A stretch of DNA of 64,000 bases, from positions 2,914,001 through 2,978,000 of the forward strand of contig JAKSGN010000005.1 of NCBI GenBank assembly GCA_024180945.1, in the 5' to 3' direction. The notes beneath the pieces are model-generated. The model saw nothing but the letters and a program-made list of their open reading frames with translations. It was not told the DNA's origin and did no database searches. This stretch comes from Macrophomina tecta (taxonomy: Eukaryota > Ascomycota > Dothideomycetes > Botryosphaeriales > Botryosphaeriaceae). Below are positions 24,709 to 35,634 of the stretch, piece after piece. A program made the translations under genes and the position numbers. Position 1 is the stretch's first letter. Each line of letters opens with the position of its first letter.

Positions 24709-26786
24709 TTAACCCGCAAACGCCTTTCCGCCACCCTCGACACCTCTACTACCAACACCAATGACCCCTTTCTCCCCATCATCATCATCATCACCTTCCC
24801 TCACACTCCCCCCCACACTCCCCGCCCCGCCAGACACCCCCTCCACCACTTCCGCCACCTCCGCCAACACAAACCCACTCTCCCCTCTCTGCCGCTCCAC
24901 CGGCCACACCCAAAACGCCACCACATACACCAAGCCCGTCGCGCCGAAGCCGTAGAAATATGACACCTGGTACAGACGATCCCAGCCACTGCCGCTCGAG
25001 GTGCCCTTTATCGCTCGCGCGAACCCCGGCAGCAGGGGCGCCATGCCGACGATCCACGCGCCGAAGGCCCGCGCATTGAAGCCGGCAAGGTACCAGTAGG
25101 CGGAGGCGGGGCGGCCGTGGTAGAGGTCGCCGACGTGGTAGTGCGGCCCCCGGCGGACGAGGGCGTAGTCGCAGATGACGATGGCCGTCATGGGCGAGAG
25201 GAAGACAGACCAGCCGGAGAGGACGGTGATGAAGGTTCCGGGGTTGCTGTTCGTGGTTTTGTTTGGATTGGGTTAGTGCGTCGGTTGTCGTTCGTGGTGG
25301 TAGTGGTGCTGGTGGTGGCGGGATGTTGGGAGGGGAGCGGAGGGGTTTGTTTTGACTTACGTGACGTAGTTCCAGGGGCAGATGGCGATGGCAATGACGG
25401 TGAGGATGTAGCAGCCACGGCGGATGTTGATCCACCTGTGCAAGCGGAGGCTGGGTCAGCGTGCGTGTCTCTTCTCGCTGTACTTCGACGCGGGCGTGGA
25501 GGTACGGGGTCGCACTCACTTCGGACACAGCGCAGCCATATCCATCCCCGTACTGATCCCATTCAGCATCTGACACAGCGCCAACTGGCTCACCAGGAAC
25601 CCCAATCCGGCGAAGAACGTCCCCGCCCTCGCCGCGGGCGAAAGGGAATGATCCTGGATCGCGAGCAGCAGCTCGAACGGGTTCCAGATGTACTCGCCGT
25701 AGATGGTCGCCGCGGCGCTGGTGATCAGGATCCCGCACACGGCCGTCACCGTGATGAATACGGGCGCCGCGACCAGCTGCCCGAAGAGGGCCGCGTTGGG
25801 CGTGCGCGCGTAGCGCGTCCAGTCCGACTGCCCGAGGCACCCGGAGGCCTGCGAGCCGATGATCGATTGCAGGCCGTACACCGCGCCCCAGCTGAGGGCG
25901 GAGCCGCGCGCCGTGGCGGGCGTGTGGATGAGAGCGCCGGGCCCGTCGGCGGCGTGGACGGCCCAGCCGAGCATGCCGAACATGGTGGCCGTGATCATGA
26001 CGAAGGTGATGCGGAAGGGGAGTTGGAGCTTTTCCGGCGGGATCATGGGGAGCGGGAGGAAGATGACGATGAAGACGAAGAAGGAGATGATGCTGGCGGT
26101 GTCGGTGTTGGCGGAGGCGGGGAGTGTGTTTTTGAGGTTGACGAAACTGCGGCCGATGATGGCGCGGAGGATGATTTTGACGGCTTTCGGGGGATTTGAT
26201 CAGCAGAGTGCTTCTTTTGAGAATTGGCATGTCGAACCTTGGCCGCCCCAGTACGCCTTTGAAATGGTCAGAAAATGGATCTAGGCTTGGGGCAAGGAGA
26301 CCGACCTGAATGCCCATCCACACACATGCCGTCATGATACGGTTCAACACTGGCCAGAAACCGCCTCGCATGCCCCAGGAGGCGCGTGAAAGAACAGTGA
26401 AACCGAGGTATAGGTGGCTGCCAGGCCAGCCGGCAGCGACGGCGATTAAAGCGGAGATCAGAGCAACGCCGACGACAACTCCCATGGATTGGGGTACGCT
26501 CAAGCCGAGTGATAGAAGAGATGAACCGGCTGTCCAGGCAGTCGTGTTGATCCTGGAGAGGAAGAGATCAGTACATTTCGCAGTGAAGAATACGTACCAT
26601 GATGTACCCGCAAATGACCCAGTATCCTGCAAAGCCTTGCCATGTCCATGTCCTCCGATCTGGTGGAATGGGAATAAGATCTCGATTGCACCAGAATGTG
26701 TTCTTGTAGTTAGCATCCTCATCAACCGGGCATTCAAGCCTCTTCGCCCAATAAGCCACCCGGCTCTTCGTTTTTCCCGAAACCAT
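24709..26786 (-). CDS. NCS1-family nucleobase permease (uracil/allantoin/uridine permease-like)
   Basis: Twelve-helix plasma-membrane transporter of the nucleobase:cation symporter-1 family. Six exons are proposed: 26608-26786, 26306-26552, 26238-26256 (19 nt), 25520-26183, 25361-25435 and 24709-25246, totalling 573 aa with every junction in frame. Diagnostic segments are NKDL-like FWCNRDLIP, GYWVICGINTTAWTAGSSLLSLGLS, NRIMTACVWMGIQAYWGGQAVKIILRAIIG, SQASGCLGQSDWTRYAR, ICPWNYVT and LSPMTAIVICDY. The 19-nt exon encodes the centre of the conserved AYWGGQ motif. Unspliced frames across this locus are misleading. Substrate within FUR4/DAL4/FUI1-type members is not resolved. It diverges from the oxygenase at 27366, which argues for pyrimidine uptake. 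Confidence 0.92.
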
Positions 26787-27365
26787 TGCTCTTCGCTCTT
26801 TTTCACGCTGTCTGCAAAAGCGGACGGAAAGAGAAGAGGTTTGTGCGACCCGGGGGCGTTGGAATGCATATACTTTTACAGTCGCGGCACTCTCCTCTGG
26901 AAGTTCGAGTAAGGTCGGCCGCGGTCATGCTGATAAGCGGGCAGCACCAGGTTGCACGACAGGATAAGGAGGCGAGTCACCTGTGATAAGCACTTGTTTT
27001 GCAGATCCCCTCCTGCCGTCCTGCGGCGACTCAGTTCTGTCTCTGGGGAAGAGCGGCAGCCCCGCCTCTAAACCAAGAGTGGGGTACACGCGGCGCTGGT
27101 GTGAGCGGCACGTCGGACTTGGGCCGCGGGCTGTTTGATAAACTGCCGAATGTAACCTCGAGCATCTCTAATAACTGTCCCCCAACAGACACGAACAAAC
27201 AGCGGGCGAGATTGCTAATCACTTGCTGTAGTCACTTTGGATGTTGTGGGGAGCCTCCGCGGTAAGTGCGTTGTGTAATCAGTAGCGGATCATAACATGT
27301 CAGCGGCTGACCTCTCCCAAGCCAACAAACATCGTGTAACGCTGGCGCAACCGAATCAACCCAAT
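26787..27365. promoter_or_regulatory. Shared divergent promoter of permease and oxygenase
   Basis: The 579 bases (510 if the oxygenase starts at 27297) separate the two starts. GATA-type cores (GATAAG/TTATC) occur, for example TGATAAGC near 26931 and GATAAGCA near 26986. They match the core bound by AreA/NIT2-type nitrogen regulators, which would suit a nucleobase-salvage pair. Cores this short also occur by chance, so the regulatory reading is inference. Confidence 0.45.
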
Positions 27366-28579
27366 ATGGCTGTAACTGAGGGTTCTATTCCGATCGTTGA
27401 CTTCGGCGATTGGTGCAGGGGCTCATCTGTAGAGAAGCAAAAAATTGCGAAAGAACTGACAGATGCTGCGCGTGGAGTCGGATTCGTCTACATCGTAAAC
27501 CATGGCGTCCCGGACGACGTCCTGGAGCAGGCGTTTGGATGGTCCAAGAAGCTGTTCGATCTTCCGCACGAAAAAAAGATGCTAGCACCACACCCCCCTG
27601 GTATGATGCCTGTCAGAGCAGGAATCTTGCCATGCAGTTGCTGATTCTTGCAGGGCCCAACGTGCACAGAGGATACTCGTGGCCTGGCCTTGAGAAGGTT
27701 TCCCAGTACGTCCACAAGGACGGGGAGGACTCAGATGCAGAAGATCAAGAACTTCGCAAAGTTGAGGACTGCAAGGTGAGCTGGCTTTCTCCAGAACGCA
27801 GGCCATTGCACTGATGCTGGCACAGGAGAGCTACGAGATTGGCAGCGACAAGTGCGAGAACATGCCGAACGTCTGGCTACCAGACGAGGTGCTGCCGGGC
27901 TTCAGAAGCTTCATGACGGACTTTTACTGGAAGTGTTTTGGGACGGCGCAAGACATACTCCGAGCCTTAGCTATTGGGATTGGCCTCGACGACGAGGACT
28001 TCTTGCTGAAGTTCCACAACGGCCATAACAATCAGCTGCGGTTGCTCCACTACCCGCCCGTGGAGAAGGAAAAGCTCGAGCAGAACTCAGTGGCTCGAAT
28101 GCCAGCTCACACGGATTGGGGATCCATTACGATGCTGTTTCAAGACGATTGCGGAGGCCTGCAAGTCGAGGATCCTCACAATGCAGGCAAGTTCGTAGAG
28201 GCGGTTCCTATTAAGAAGGCCATCATCATGAATGTGGGAGACCTCCTGATGCGGTGGAGCAACGGTATGTTTGCCCGAGCCGTAGCTGGGGCCAAGCGGG
28301 TGCTGACCGGGGCCAGACTATCTCAAATCCACGCTTCATCGAGTGACGCTTCCGCCTCTCCAAGCCGAGCCTGTGAATGGAAAGCCAATGACGCGTGCAA
28401 GATACTCAATCCCGTATTTTGTCAGCCCTGACCCAAGTGCGGTGATTGAATGTCTTCCTGCATGTGCAAATGAACAGAATCCAGTCAAATATGAGCCCGT
28501 GGTGCAGGAAGATTACAGGCGAATGAGGGCGAAGTTGCAGTATCCGGAGAAGCCAACAACTCCTATTGCAGTGGCCTAA
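27366..28579 (+). CDS. 2-oxoglutarate/Fe(II) oxygenase, thymine 7-hydroxylase-like
   Basis: Cytosolic non-haem iron oxygenase of the isopenicillin-N-synthase-like fold. Four exons: 27366-27600, 27654-27775, 27826-28264, 28317-28579 (introns 53, 50 and 52 nt), 352 aa. An in-frame ATG at 27297 would add 23 residues. The DIOX_N half has IPIVDFGDW and GFVYIVNHGVP; the core has the iron ligands in HTDWGSITML and the distal His in STLHRV, plus the 2OG-binding R-x-S in RYSIPYF. RGYSWPG, EKV and ESYEIG match the pattern I know from fungal thymine dioxygenases, which convert thymine stepwise toward 5-carboxyuracil in pyrimidine salvage. Divergence from an NCS1 permease supports this. Oxygenases of secondary metabolism share the fold, so substrate remains inference. 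Confidence 0.88.
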
Positions 28580-29249
28580 TGGCGGCCCACCATGTACATA
28601 GAATAAACGAAGCTGGAATCTCCGTCTGAGAGCATGCGTCGACGCGAGAGTGTAGGCTTCGACGTGTCTTTGGTCCGGCAGGCGAACGCTCGGGCCGACG
28701 TTGTCATCACCCCGCGCCTGCACCTTCCTCCCTACATCCCTTTCCCCTCACTGCCCGGTCTTCGCTCAACGTTACGTCGAGTGCCGCTATCCCGCTCTCT
28801 CCTCAAGTTTCCGGGCCATCCTCCAATATGCTCATCCGCCCGGAGCAACTACCCCGGCCGGCGCTGGTCGACTTGCCGCCGGCCGGCCGGCTTATCGGCT
28901 CGCTGTACATCCACTCTTCCTGGAGATGCTTCACAGAGTGAACTGCCGCCTTGGCTTTCCCACCTTTAGTACAGGGGTATCAGTGATCCTCGGACCGTGC
29001 AAACTGTATTCCGCACTTATCACTTATCACTATCAACTGCGGTTTGCCCGAGCCCGATATGCTGCCTATCCGCTTTCTTGCCTTCGAGCCTAAGAATACC
29101 GCGGCGCTCCTTCATTACGTTTTTGCTGCCTTCCTGGTCCTCGGAGCCTCTTGGAATCCAGTGGTGGAGCTGACACCACATAGTCCATCCGACAGCTTTC
29201 CTCACGATGGCGGCTAACAAAAGCCTGTCCATCCGAGAGAACGTGTACC
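28580..29249. other. Intergenic region downstream of oxygenase
   Basis: No supported gene. A short CCGG-rich patch at about 28850-28890 includes GCCGGCCGGCC. This segment would also contain the former promoter of the decayed transporter that follows. Confidence 0.4.
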
Positions 29250-31109
29250 GATTCGGGAGGAGAAAACAGGCGAAAAGAAGTCCGCCGGAGCCGACGAGTC
29301 CAACGGTGCCTTGCGCCATATGAACAAGGTAGGAGACATGATTGACACTGCCGCTGTTCAGCCTGGTACCGATATTGTCTACCAGAAGAAGGTTGCCCTG
29401 CTCAATGAGGCAATCCTCGACATTGGTATGGGCCATTACCAGTGGTGGACTTTCCTCCTGACAGGATTCGGATGGCACACCGACCAGGTAGGAATTTCGA
29501 AAGACCACGGACCGGCTAATCGCTAATCACGCCGCCCGGTTTTGGATGCAAGCCGTCACCATCATCAGCCCGTTTGTGCAAAGGGAATTCAGTGTAGAAC
29601 GGATAGCTTGTATGTACTGATGCTTGAGAGGCACATTGATTGCAGCTAATGACAAGCAAGTCCTCACTGTCGCAGAGTATACCGGCATGGTCATCGGTGC
29701 AACTGTCATGCCAATCACTGCAGACTTCGTCGGCCGGCGGCCCGCTTTCAATGTCAGTTTCGGCATGTCAAGTCTTTTTGGCTTGATCGCAGCAGGCGTG
29801 CCGAACTTTTTAGGGGTTGCAACAATGTCAGCTTTCATCGGAGTCACTGTGAGATTCCCCTTGATTGCCAGACTTACCAAGTCAATCTTTCGGAGAACAA
29901 AACTGATCCATCGAGCACAAATAGACTGGCGAAAACCGGGAAATTGACAGCTGCGTATTTCTCGAATTCATCCCGGCATCTCATCAATACCTCCTCACCA
30001 TGCAGACCGCTTTTTTTGCTTTAGCTCAGGCAGTTTCTGTCCTCATAGCCTGGCCTTTTGTCGTCAGTTTTTCATGTCCTTCTGACATATCCAAGGGCAC
30101 ATGCGGATACCTCGACAACCTGGGATGACGATACGCTTACTGAACATTCGGCGCCATCAATTTTGTTATGTTTGCCCTCCGTTTCTGCTTCCGCACATAC
30201 GAAACGCCTAAATGGCTTCTCGGCCAGGGTCGTGAATCCGAAGCCGTCCGTGTTATCCAGAAGGTCGCCGCCCGCAACGGCACCGAGACCTGGCTCACAC
30301 TCGACTACTTCCACCGTATTGACGCCGAACTTGCCTCTGCACAGGATCCCAACACGTCAGCCTCTCCTTCAGCAAATGCAGCGGCTGAGCGCCTAAAGCA
30401 CTATCCGGCAACGCCTCTCCAAATTTCAACCGCGCAAGCTCGCCGCGCTGTTTGCCACACCAAAAATGGCTGCTAGTACCAGCCTGATTGTCTTAATATG
30501 GCTACTGATAGGCCTCGCCTTCCCGCTGTACTTCTGATTCATCCCGCTTTACCTTGAAGCCAAAGGTCTCTCCACATCCGGTGGTTCAAGCACCGACGCC
30601 ACCTTCCGTACCTACTGCATACAGGCAGCCTGCGGTGTTCCGGGCGCCCATACTTTCCGGCCTGCTCGTCGAAGTCAGAAGGATTGGGCGGAAGGGCACA
30701 GGTGCCTTGGCGTCGGTACTGTCCGGTGTTTTTCTTTTCTTATACACCCGCGCGGAGACGCCTGCTGCAGTTACGGGGTTCTCGTGCGCCATTGCGTTCT
30801 TCCAGAATATGGCCCTGGTGCTGTTGTGTAAGTATACCCTTTCTTCACTTCTTGCTTGCTCTCGAGCTCCGATTTGACAGAGACACCGCAGATTCATACA
30901 GCCCCGAGCTCTTCCCAGCACCCGTTCGTGGGACCGGAAACGGGTTGACGGCCATGTTTAATAGGTTGGGCGGACTAGTGGCGCCGATCATTGCGTCGTA
31001 TGTAGGAGTGACGAACACGCCAATCTGGGTGAGTGCGGCACTGTTTATTGCGATTGGGTCCGTGTTCGCGTTGCTGCCGTACGAGACGAGGGGCAAGGCT
31101 GCGTCGTAG
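29250..31109 (+). pseudogene. Decayed MFS transporter
   Basis: Conceptual translation in shifting frames reads almost continuously as a 12-helix major facilitator, from GALRHMNKVGDMIDTA and LLNEAILDIGMGHYQWW, through GATVMPITADFVGRRPAFNV and LRFCFRTYETPKWLLG, to FPAPVRGTGNGLTAMFNRLGG and IGSVFALLPYETRGKAAS. It is broken several ways: an in-frame TGA at 30126-30128 where the family has Trp in a GWRY motif, a TGA at 30535-30537 inside a membrane segment, apparent single-base shifts near 30380-30420 and near 30645-30655, loss of a segment near 29850-29960, and no clear acceptor for the first intron (donor at 29489). The last intron (about 30828-30890) still looks normal, so decay seems recent. 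Substrate is unknown; the relatives are SP-like or organic-acid carriers. Confidence 0.8.
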
Positions 31110-31128
31110 GTGAAGAAGTATGTGTACC

Positions 31129-31202
31129 GAGTTGAAGCGTTCATCCGGACGTGACTGGAGATGAAGTCCTTAAATACTTTCATCCGGATGAATGCTTCAA
31201 AT
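31129..31202. repeat. 74-bp palindromic MITE-like repeat, copy 1
   Basis: The left arm GAGTTGAAGCGTTCATCCGGA is matched by the reverse complement of the right arm (TTTGAAGCATTCATCCGGA) with few mismatches. The flanks read TACC on both sides, compatible with a TA-type target duplication. It lies directly after the decayed transporter. Two similar elements occur at 32132 and 40379. Confidence 0.6.
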
Positions 31203-32131
31203 ACCCACGCAGGTTGCGCTTGTCAAGGATAATCATGCGATTGAATAACTATATAGTAAGAATTGGAGAGCGTCGAATCAAGGGTCCGTTCACGCATCCC
31301 CGCACTCACGTCTGATCTATGCCAATGTGTCATTGAAGGTGAGGAAAGGATAGTTTCGTGTGTAGTAGATAAAGGTCGACTGAAAATTACGACTTACTTT
31401 GGAGTACCATGTATGCTACTTGGTAGCATGATACCCTAGAACTGGAGGCTGGGAAGTTTTACTTATCGGTGGTTTGCAGCAGAGGGTGGGCCGGCGGAAA
31501 GCAATGACGGGGAGAAGGAAGGCATGATGAAGAATCGAAGGGTTTATATAAAGTATACCTACTCCCGAAAGGCCCACGTGCAGTGAAGGTTACATATGGC
31601 AGCTCAAGGCAGCGAGACTGTACCCGTGCTGCAGGCAGAACTATCAAGACAGTGTCAATTCGATATCATGGATGCCGAATTGATAGACCAGAATGGACAG
31701 GGACATGGTTGAAGAGACCGTGGGCGAGAAGAACTGTGACCGGAGGCCAAAGGATGGCCATGGATGCGGGAACATCTCGGTCAGAAGAACAGAAATCTAG
31801 AATTCAATACTTCCTCCATTATAAATTCCTGGGAAAATATCCCGGTCTGTATCAGCACCCGCTTAACTAGCAAACAGCCCCCGCGACAGGCCTCCAGCAC
31901 CGGTCTCCCAGGACGTCGCCACCCTCGACTCGTATTTGTTCTTAACTCTCATTTGCCGTATTCTTCCAAAGACCCCCCTTCTTCAGCCACGCAAATGCCG
32001 TTATGTCTCCCAGCCAAGCTAATCACGTCACCCCGCCAAAGTGGATGACCAAAGATATCACCTCTAGTCCCGCGAATTTTGAAGCAGAGCATCACCAATT
32101 CCATCATTAACTTAAAATATACCGCTCATGT
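31203..32131. other. Intergenic region between two palindromic repeats
   Basis: No gene recognised. It is more A+T-rich than neighbouring coding DNA. It could be unique spacer, or the interior of a larger degenerate element bounded by the two ~75-bp palindromes; no transposase-like frame is visible. Confidence 0.35.
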
Positions 32132-32208
32132 GGAGTTGAAGCAGTTGTCCGGACGTAAATGTCATTTCAACAGAGGAGAATTTCCATCCGGACTACTGCT
32201 TTAACTCC
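32132..32208. repeat. 77-bp palindromic MITE-like repeat, copy 2
   Basis: Terminal arms GGAGTTGAAGCAGTTGTCCG and, on the opposite strand from the right end, GGAGTTAAAGCAGTAGTCCG agree at all but two positions. The shared core with copy 1 is TTGAAGC followed by a TCCGGA block six bases later. Confidence 0.65.
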
Positions 32209-33118
32209 CCACGGCCTGTTCGGCCCAAGGACAGCTTCGGTTCACCTACGTAGGTCGTTGGATCCTGCCGGGGGAAATGGAGGGGGAGGGGGCATGTGAT
32301 AAAGCAATAGGTAGCGTCCTAATGCGAGAGTTCCTTCCTCCCTGCTATTTCTTGTGGGGGGGGTTTTTTTTTTTTTTTGAGGCATATTGGATTCCGATAG
32401 AACCTTGTGCCTGGAACCAGATCTTAACAAGTTTTTAATGCCAACTACTAGCCTTCTCGCAGCTCTACCGACGCCTGCGCCCCTGTGCATATTAACTCCA
32501 GGTCGACAGGGGAAACCTGTCGAACCTTGAAACAGCGGAAGAAGCTTGATCCAAGGAAATCGGCAGCCAGTCGTCCAATGTTGAGTCCCTCCCCGCAGAA
32601 GAAGGGGACATCAGACGCAACGAATGAACTCTCGATCGCACGTGGAGAAAACACCAGACGGCGGGGCGACGCTTTGGCGCTAGCGCCGATTGCGGGGTTA
32701 GCGCGGTGCTAATGCCAAACAAGAAATCTCGTCGCGGCCCTGCGGGGAGAGGAGAATGCGTTCCAACGACAATGCGCATGAAGACAGGGCGACAGGGAGG
32801 AATGAAGCGGTACACTCGGATGCATGATCCTATGCGAAAAAGGACGCGCCTGATGACAGCGACGCTTTAGCTGCAGGTGTTATACTGTAGGGCATGCCGC
32901 GATCATCACGGAGGCGGTCAAACGGCAAACTCGGGGGACATTGGTAGGGAAAACCACGTAACAAGTGGGTATTGCATTAGATACTATCCTCATCTTATCA
33001 TATTCTTCATTCTTGTGAACCCAAGGAATACATCTAGCAGAGCGAACCGAGGAGATGCTGCCCGCCATGCCCTTGTTGTAGCAAAAGAACTCTCCCACCC
33101 TCCACACTCGTTCTAGGC
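32209..33118. other. Intergenic region 3' of sugar transporter
   Basis: Contains a homopolymer junction (G-run followed by T-run) at about 32355-32379 and no supported gene. The sugar transporter terminates at its right edge, so its 3' UTR lies here. Confidence 0.4.
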
Positions 33119-34955
33119 TTACGCCTTGGGGGCCTCTTCGACACGCTCGGGGCTGTGCTCGAGGCCGCCCTTCTCGACATCGCCGCGCTCGAGGGCCTTG
33201 GCGCCGCCGAGGCTCTGGTGGGTCTTCCACGCGGGAATACCGATGTACTTGATGCCGTTGTCGTAATCGGTGAAGATCTCCTCGACCTCCTCGAGCGTCT
33301 TACCGGCAGTCTCCGGGAACATGAAGAAGACGTGGAAAAACATGGCGGCGCAGAAGACTGCGAACACGATGTAAACCTTCCACTGGATGTTGACGAATGC
33401 CGGCGGCACGAAGTAGGCGAGGGCAAAGTTGAAGATCCAGTTGGCGGAAGTGGCCAGAGCAACACCCTTGCCACGGACACGCAGCGGCAGAATCTCCGGC
33501 GGGTAAATCTGCGAAAGTGTGAACACCGTGTGCAAAGCCAACAAAGACGAATGACAGACTTACCCACGACACGGGGCCCCAGGTGGGGGCGTACGAGGCA
33601 ACGAACAGGTACGAGCAGGCGATGATGGCCTTTGACGCAGCGCCCCTGACCTCCCACGAAGCCTCCTTGATACCGTTGACACCGCCCGGGGGCGCGGCAT
33701 GGCCGTAGGAAGCCAAAATGCCGGCGTTGGCGAACAGCCACGTCATCATGAGAGTGGCTCCGATCAGGAGCGTCGAGCGACGGCCCCAGCGGTCGACGAA
33801 CAGCAGCGCCGGAACCGTCATCACCACGTTAATGACGTACTGGATCGACGACGACACGAGCAGCGTGTCCGACAGACCGGCCATCGTGAAGACATACGAA
33901 ACTGCTCACCCGTTAGCCTCTGACCCTCCATCGGACCACCGAGCGACTGGTCCCTCCATCTGACCACCCAGCGCGCGGCGAGGGGGGCGGCGGGCTTACT
34001 ATAATACATCATCACGTTCATCCCAGTTAGTTGCGACCAGACCTGGGTCATGATGGCGATGTGGGTGCGGTTGATCATGCGCGGGTTCAGGAGCTCCAGG
34101 TAGGTGGCGTCGGCGTTCTGGCGCTCGAACTCGACGGCAGCCTTGATCTCGGCGAACTCGGTTTGCACGAAGCGGTGGGTGCGGTCGCCCTTGCCGTGGA
34201 CGAGGGTGAGCACGTCCTCGCACTCCTCCCAGCGGTCCTTGCGAGCGAGCCAGCGCGGGGACTCGGGCAGGAAGATCATGCCGATGAAGAGCAGGATGGC
34301 GGGGACGGCCTGGAGGGCCCAGGGAATGCGGAAGGCGGAAGTGTTGTCGATGAAGGAGGTGCCGTAGGAGATGTAGAACATGATCAGAATACCCCAGGTG
34401 ATGGCCCACTGCTGGGCGCCGACGACGGCACCGCGCTTGGTGGGAGGAGCCAGCTCGGAGACGTAGACAGGGACCTGGGCAGAGCAGATGCCGACGCAGA
34501 GGCCGTTGATGAAACGGCTGACAATCAGCATGGGGATGTTCTGAGAGGCGGCCATGATGATGCAGCCAATGATCCAGATGCAGCAGCCAATCATGATGGC
34601 GGGCCTACGGCCCAGGATATCGGAGAGAAAACCTGCGGCGGCCAGTTAGCGCAATCCGGGCGCGTGGAGAGTGTGATGGGCGGCCGCATGCGGGAGGGCG
34701 TAGCGAGTGCAACGTACCTGAGATGAGGGCGCCGACGTACGAGCCACCCGGCATGGCAGCGGTGATGCCGCCCTGGACGTCGGAGTCGGGGCCAACGCAT
34801 TTGTTTTGCTCGTTCAAGCCGCCCTGGTTGAAGTAGCAGAGATACTGCTGGGTGGAGATGATGGCAGACATGGACGAGATGTCGAAGCCAAACAGGCCAC
34901 CGCCAATGACGGCGATGGCGGTGATGAAGTAGACGTTGCCGATCTTGTAGCCCAT
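33119..34955 (-). CDS. MFS sugar/hexose transporter
   Basis: Plasma-membrane sugar porter (SP family, MFS), probably a proton-coupled monosaccharide transporter. Four exons: 34718-34955, 34000-34632, 33564-33901, 33119-33508, giving 532 aa with all junctions in frame (introns 85, 98 and 55 nt). Signatures are GGGLFGFDISSMSAIIST in helix 1, the GRRPA loop motif, PESPRWLARKDRWEE, QVWSQLTGMNVMMYY, the GRRSTLL second-half loop and the PETAGKTLEEVEEIF terminus of sugar porters. The GFDISSMSAII start resembles fungal high-affinity glucose transporters of the MstA type; substrate is inference. A TTTATAAG TATA-like element lies near 35092-35098, about 140 bases upstream. Confidence 0.94.
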
Positions 34956-35607
34956 CTCGGCGGTCGGGGGTGGTGTTTTCCTGCTGGAGGGAGGCGGATG
35001 TCCTCTTGTCCAGGCGATGGGGGGCTTCCGCGTTGGTCGGCGCAACGGTGGGAGAGAAGAGGAAGCAGCGGCTGGACGAGGGCGCGCGGGCTTATAAAGA
35101 GACAGCGGTGCCAAAGAGCATTCGGCCGGACACATGACAAGGGCTGCGAAATGCGAAGGAATGGCCGACCCCAGTGCCCGCGGTGGTGCCCCAGGCCCCA
35201 GGCCCCAGGCGATCGCCCGTGCGCGCCCCGGTCGGACAGCGTCTCCCTTCTCCACTGGAGAAAAGAGTGGAGCGGCGCAATCCCGGAGAGCAGCCCCAAT
35301 CGCTCCGGTGGTGCTGGCCTGACGGGTGGAGCACATGGCTGCTGTTTGGGCAAGCTCGCCGGTGGCGTGCGGCCAAGGCGAATCAACGTCGGCGGCGTGC
35401 GGCCATCCTTCGTGCCAGCCAGCGCCAATGTCACCTGCTCGCTCTCGTTTCGCCGCATCTCTGCGCTCCGCGCCGCTCGCCGCTCGCCCCGCGGGGATGA
35501 CCTGACCGACCCCAGCCGCCCCCGAGACCGCGACCGCGACCTCGGCCGCGACCTCGACCTGCAACCCGGCCGCTGGGCCTCGCTTCCAGCACGCTGCGCG
35601 CTAGCAC

Positions 35608-35634
35608 CTCTCTCTCTCTCTCTCTCTCTCTCTC
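35608..35634. repeat. (CT)n microsatellite
   Basis: Thirteen or so CT units in a row. It sits about 650 bases upstream of the sugar transporter start and is likely length-variable among strains. Confidence 0.9.

Noticed and set aside
25117..26199. 360-codon plus-strand frame opposite the permease
   Set aside because: Composition is dominated by Gly, Asp, Arg and Val with no domain pattern. It is a shadow of the permease exons.
24791..26869. 692-codon minus-strand frame spanning the permease locus
   Set aside because: It reads through introns and switches from permease-like to His/Pro/Arg-rich nonsense sequence. The six-exon model recovers all NCS1 motifs in frame.
29250..31109. Repeat-induced point mutation as the cause of transporter decay
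   Set aside because: The visible stops are TGA from TGG-like codons and single-base shifts, not the CpA-to-TpA bias expected, and no second copy is in the window.
31203..32131. Autonomous transposon between two palindromic repeats
   Set aside because: No transposase-like frame is present in the interval, and each flanking palindrome is complete in itself rather than one end of a larger element.
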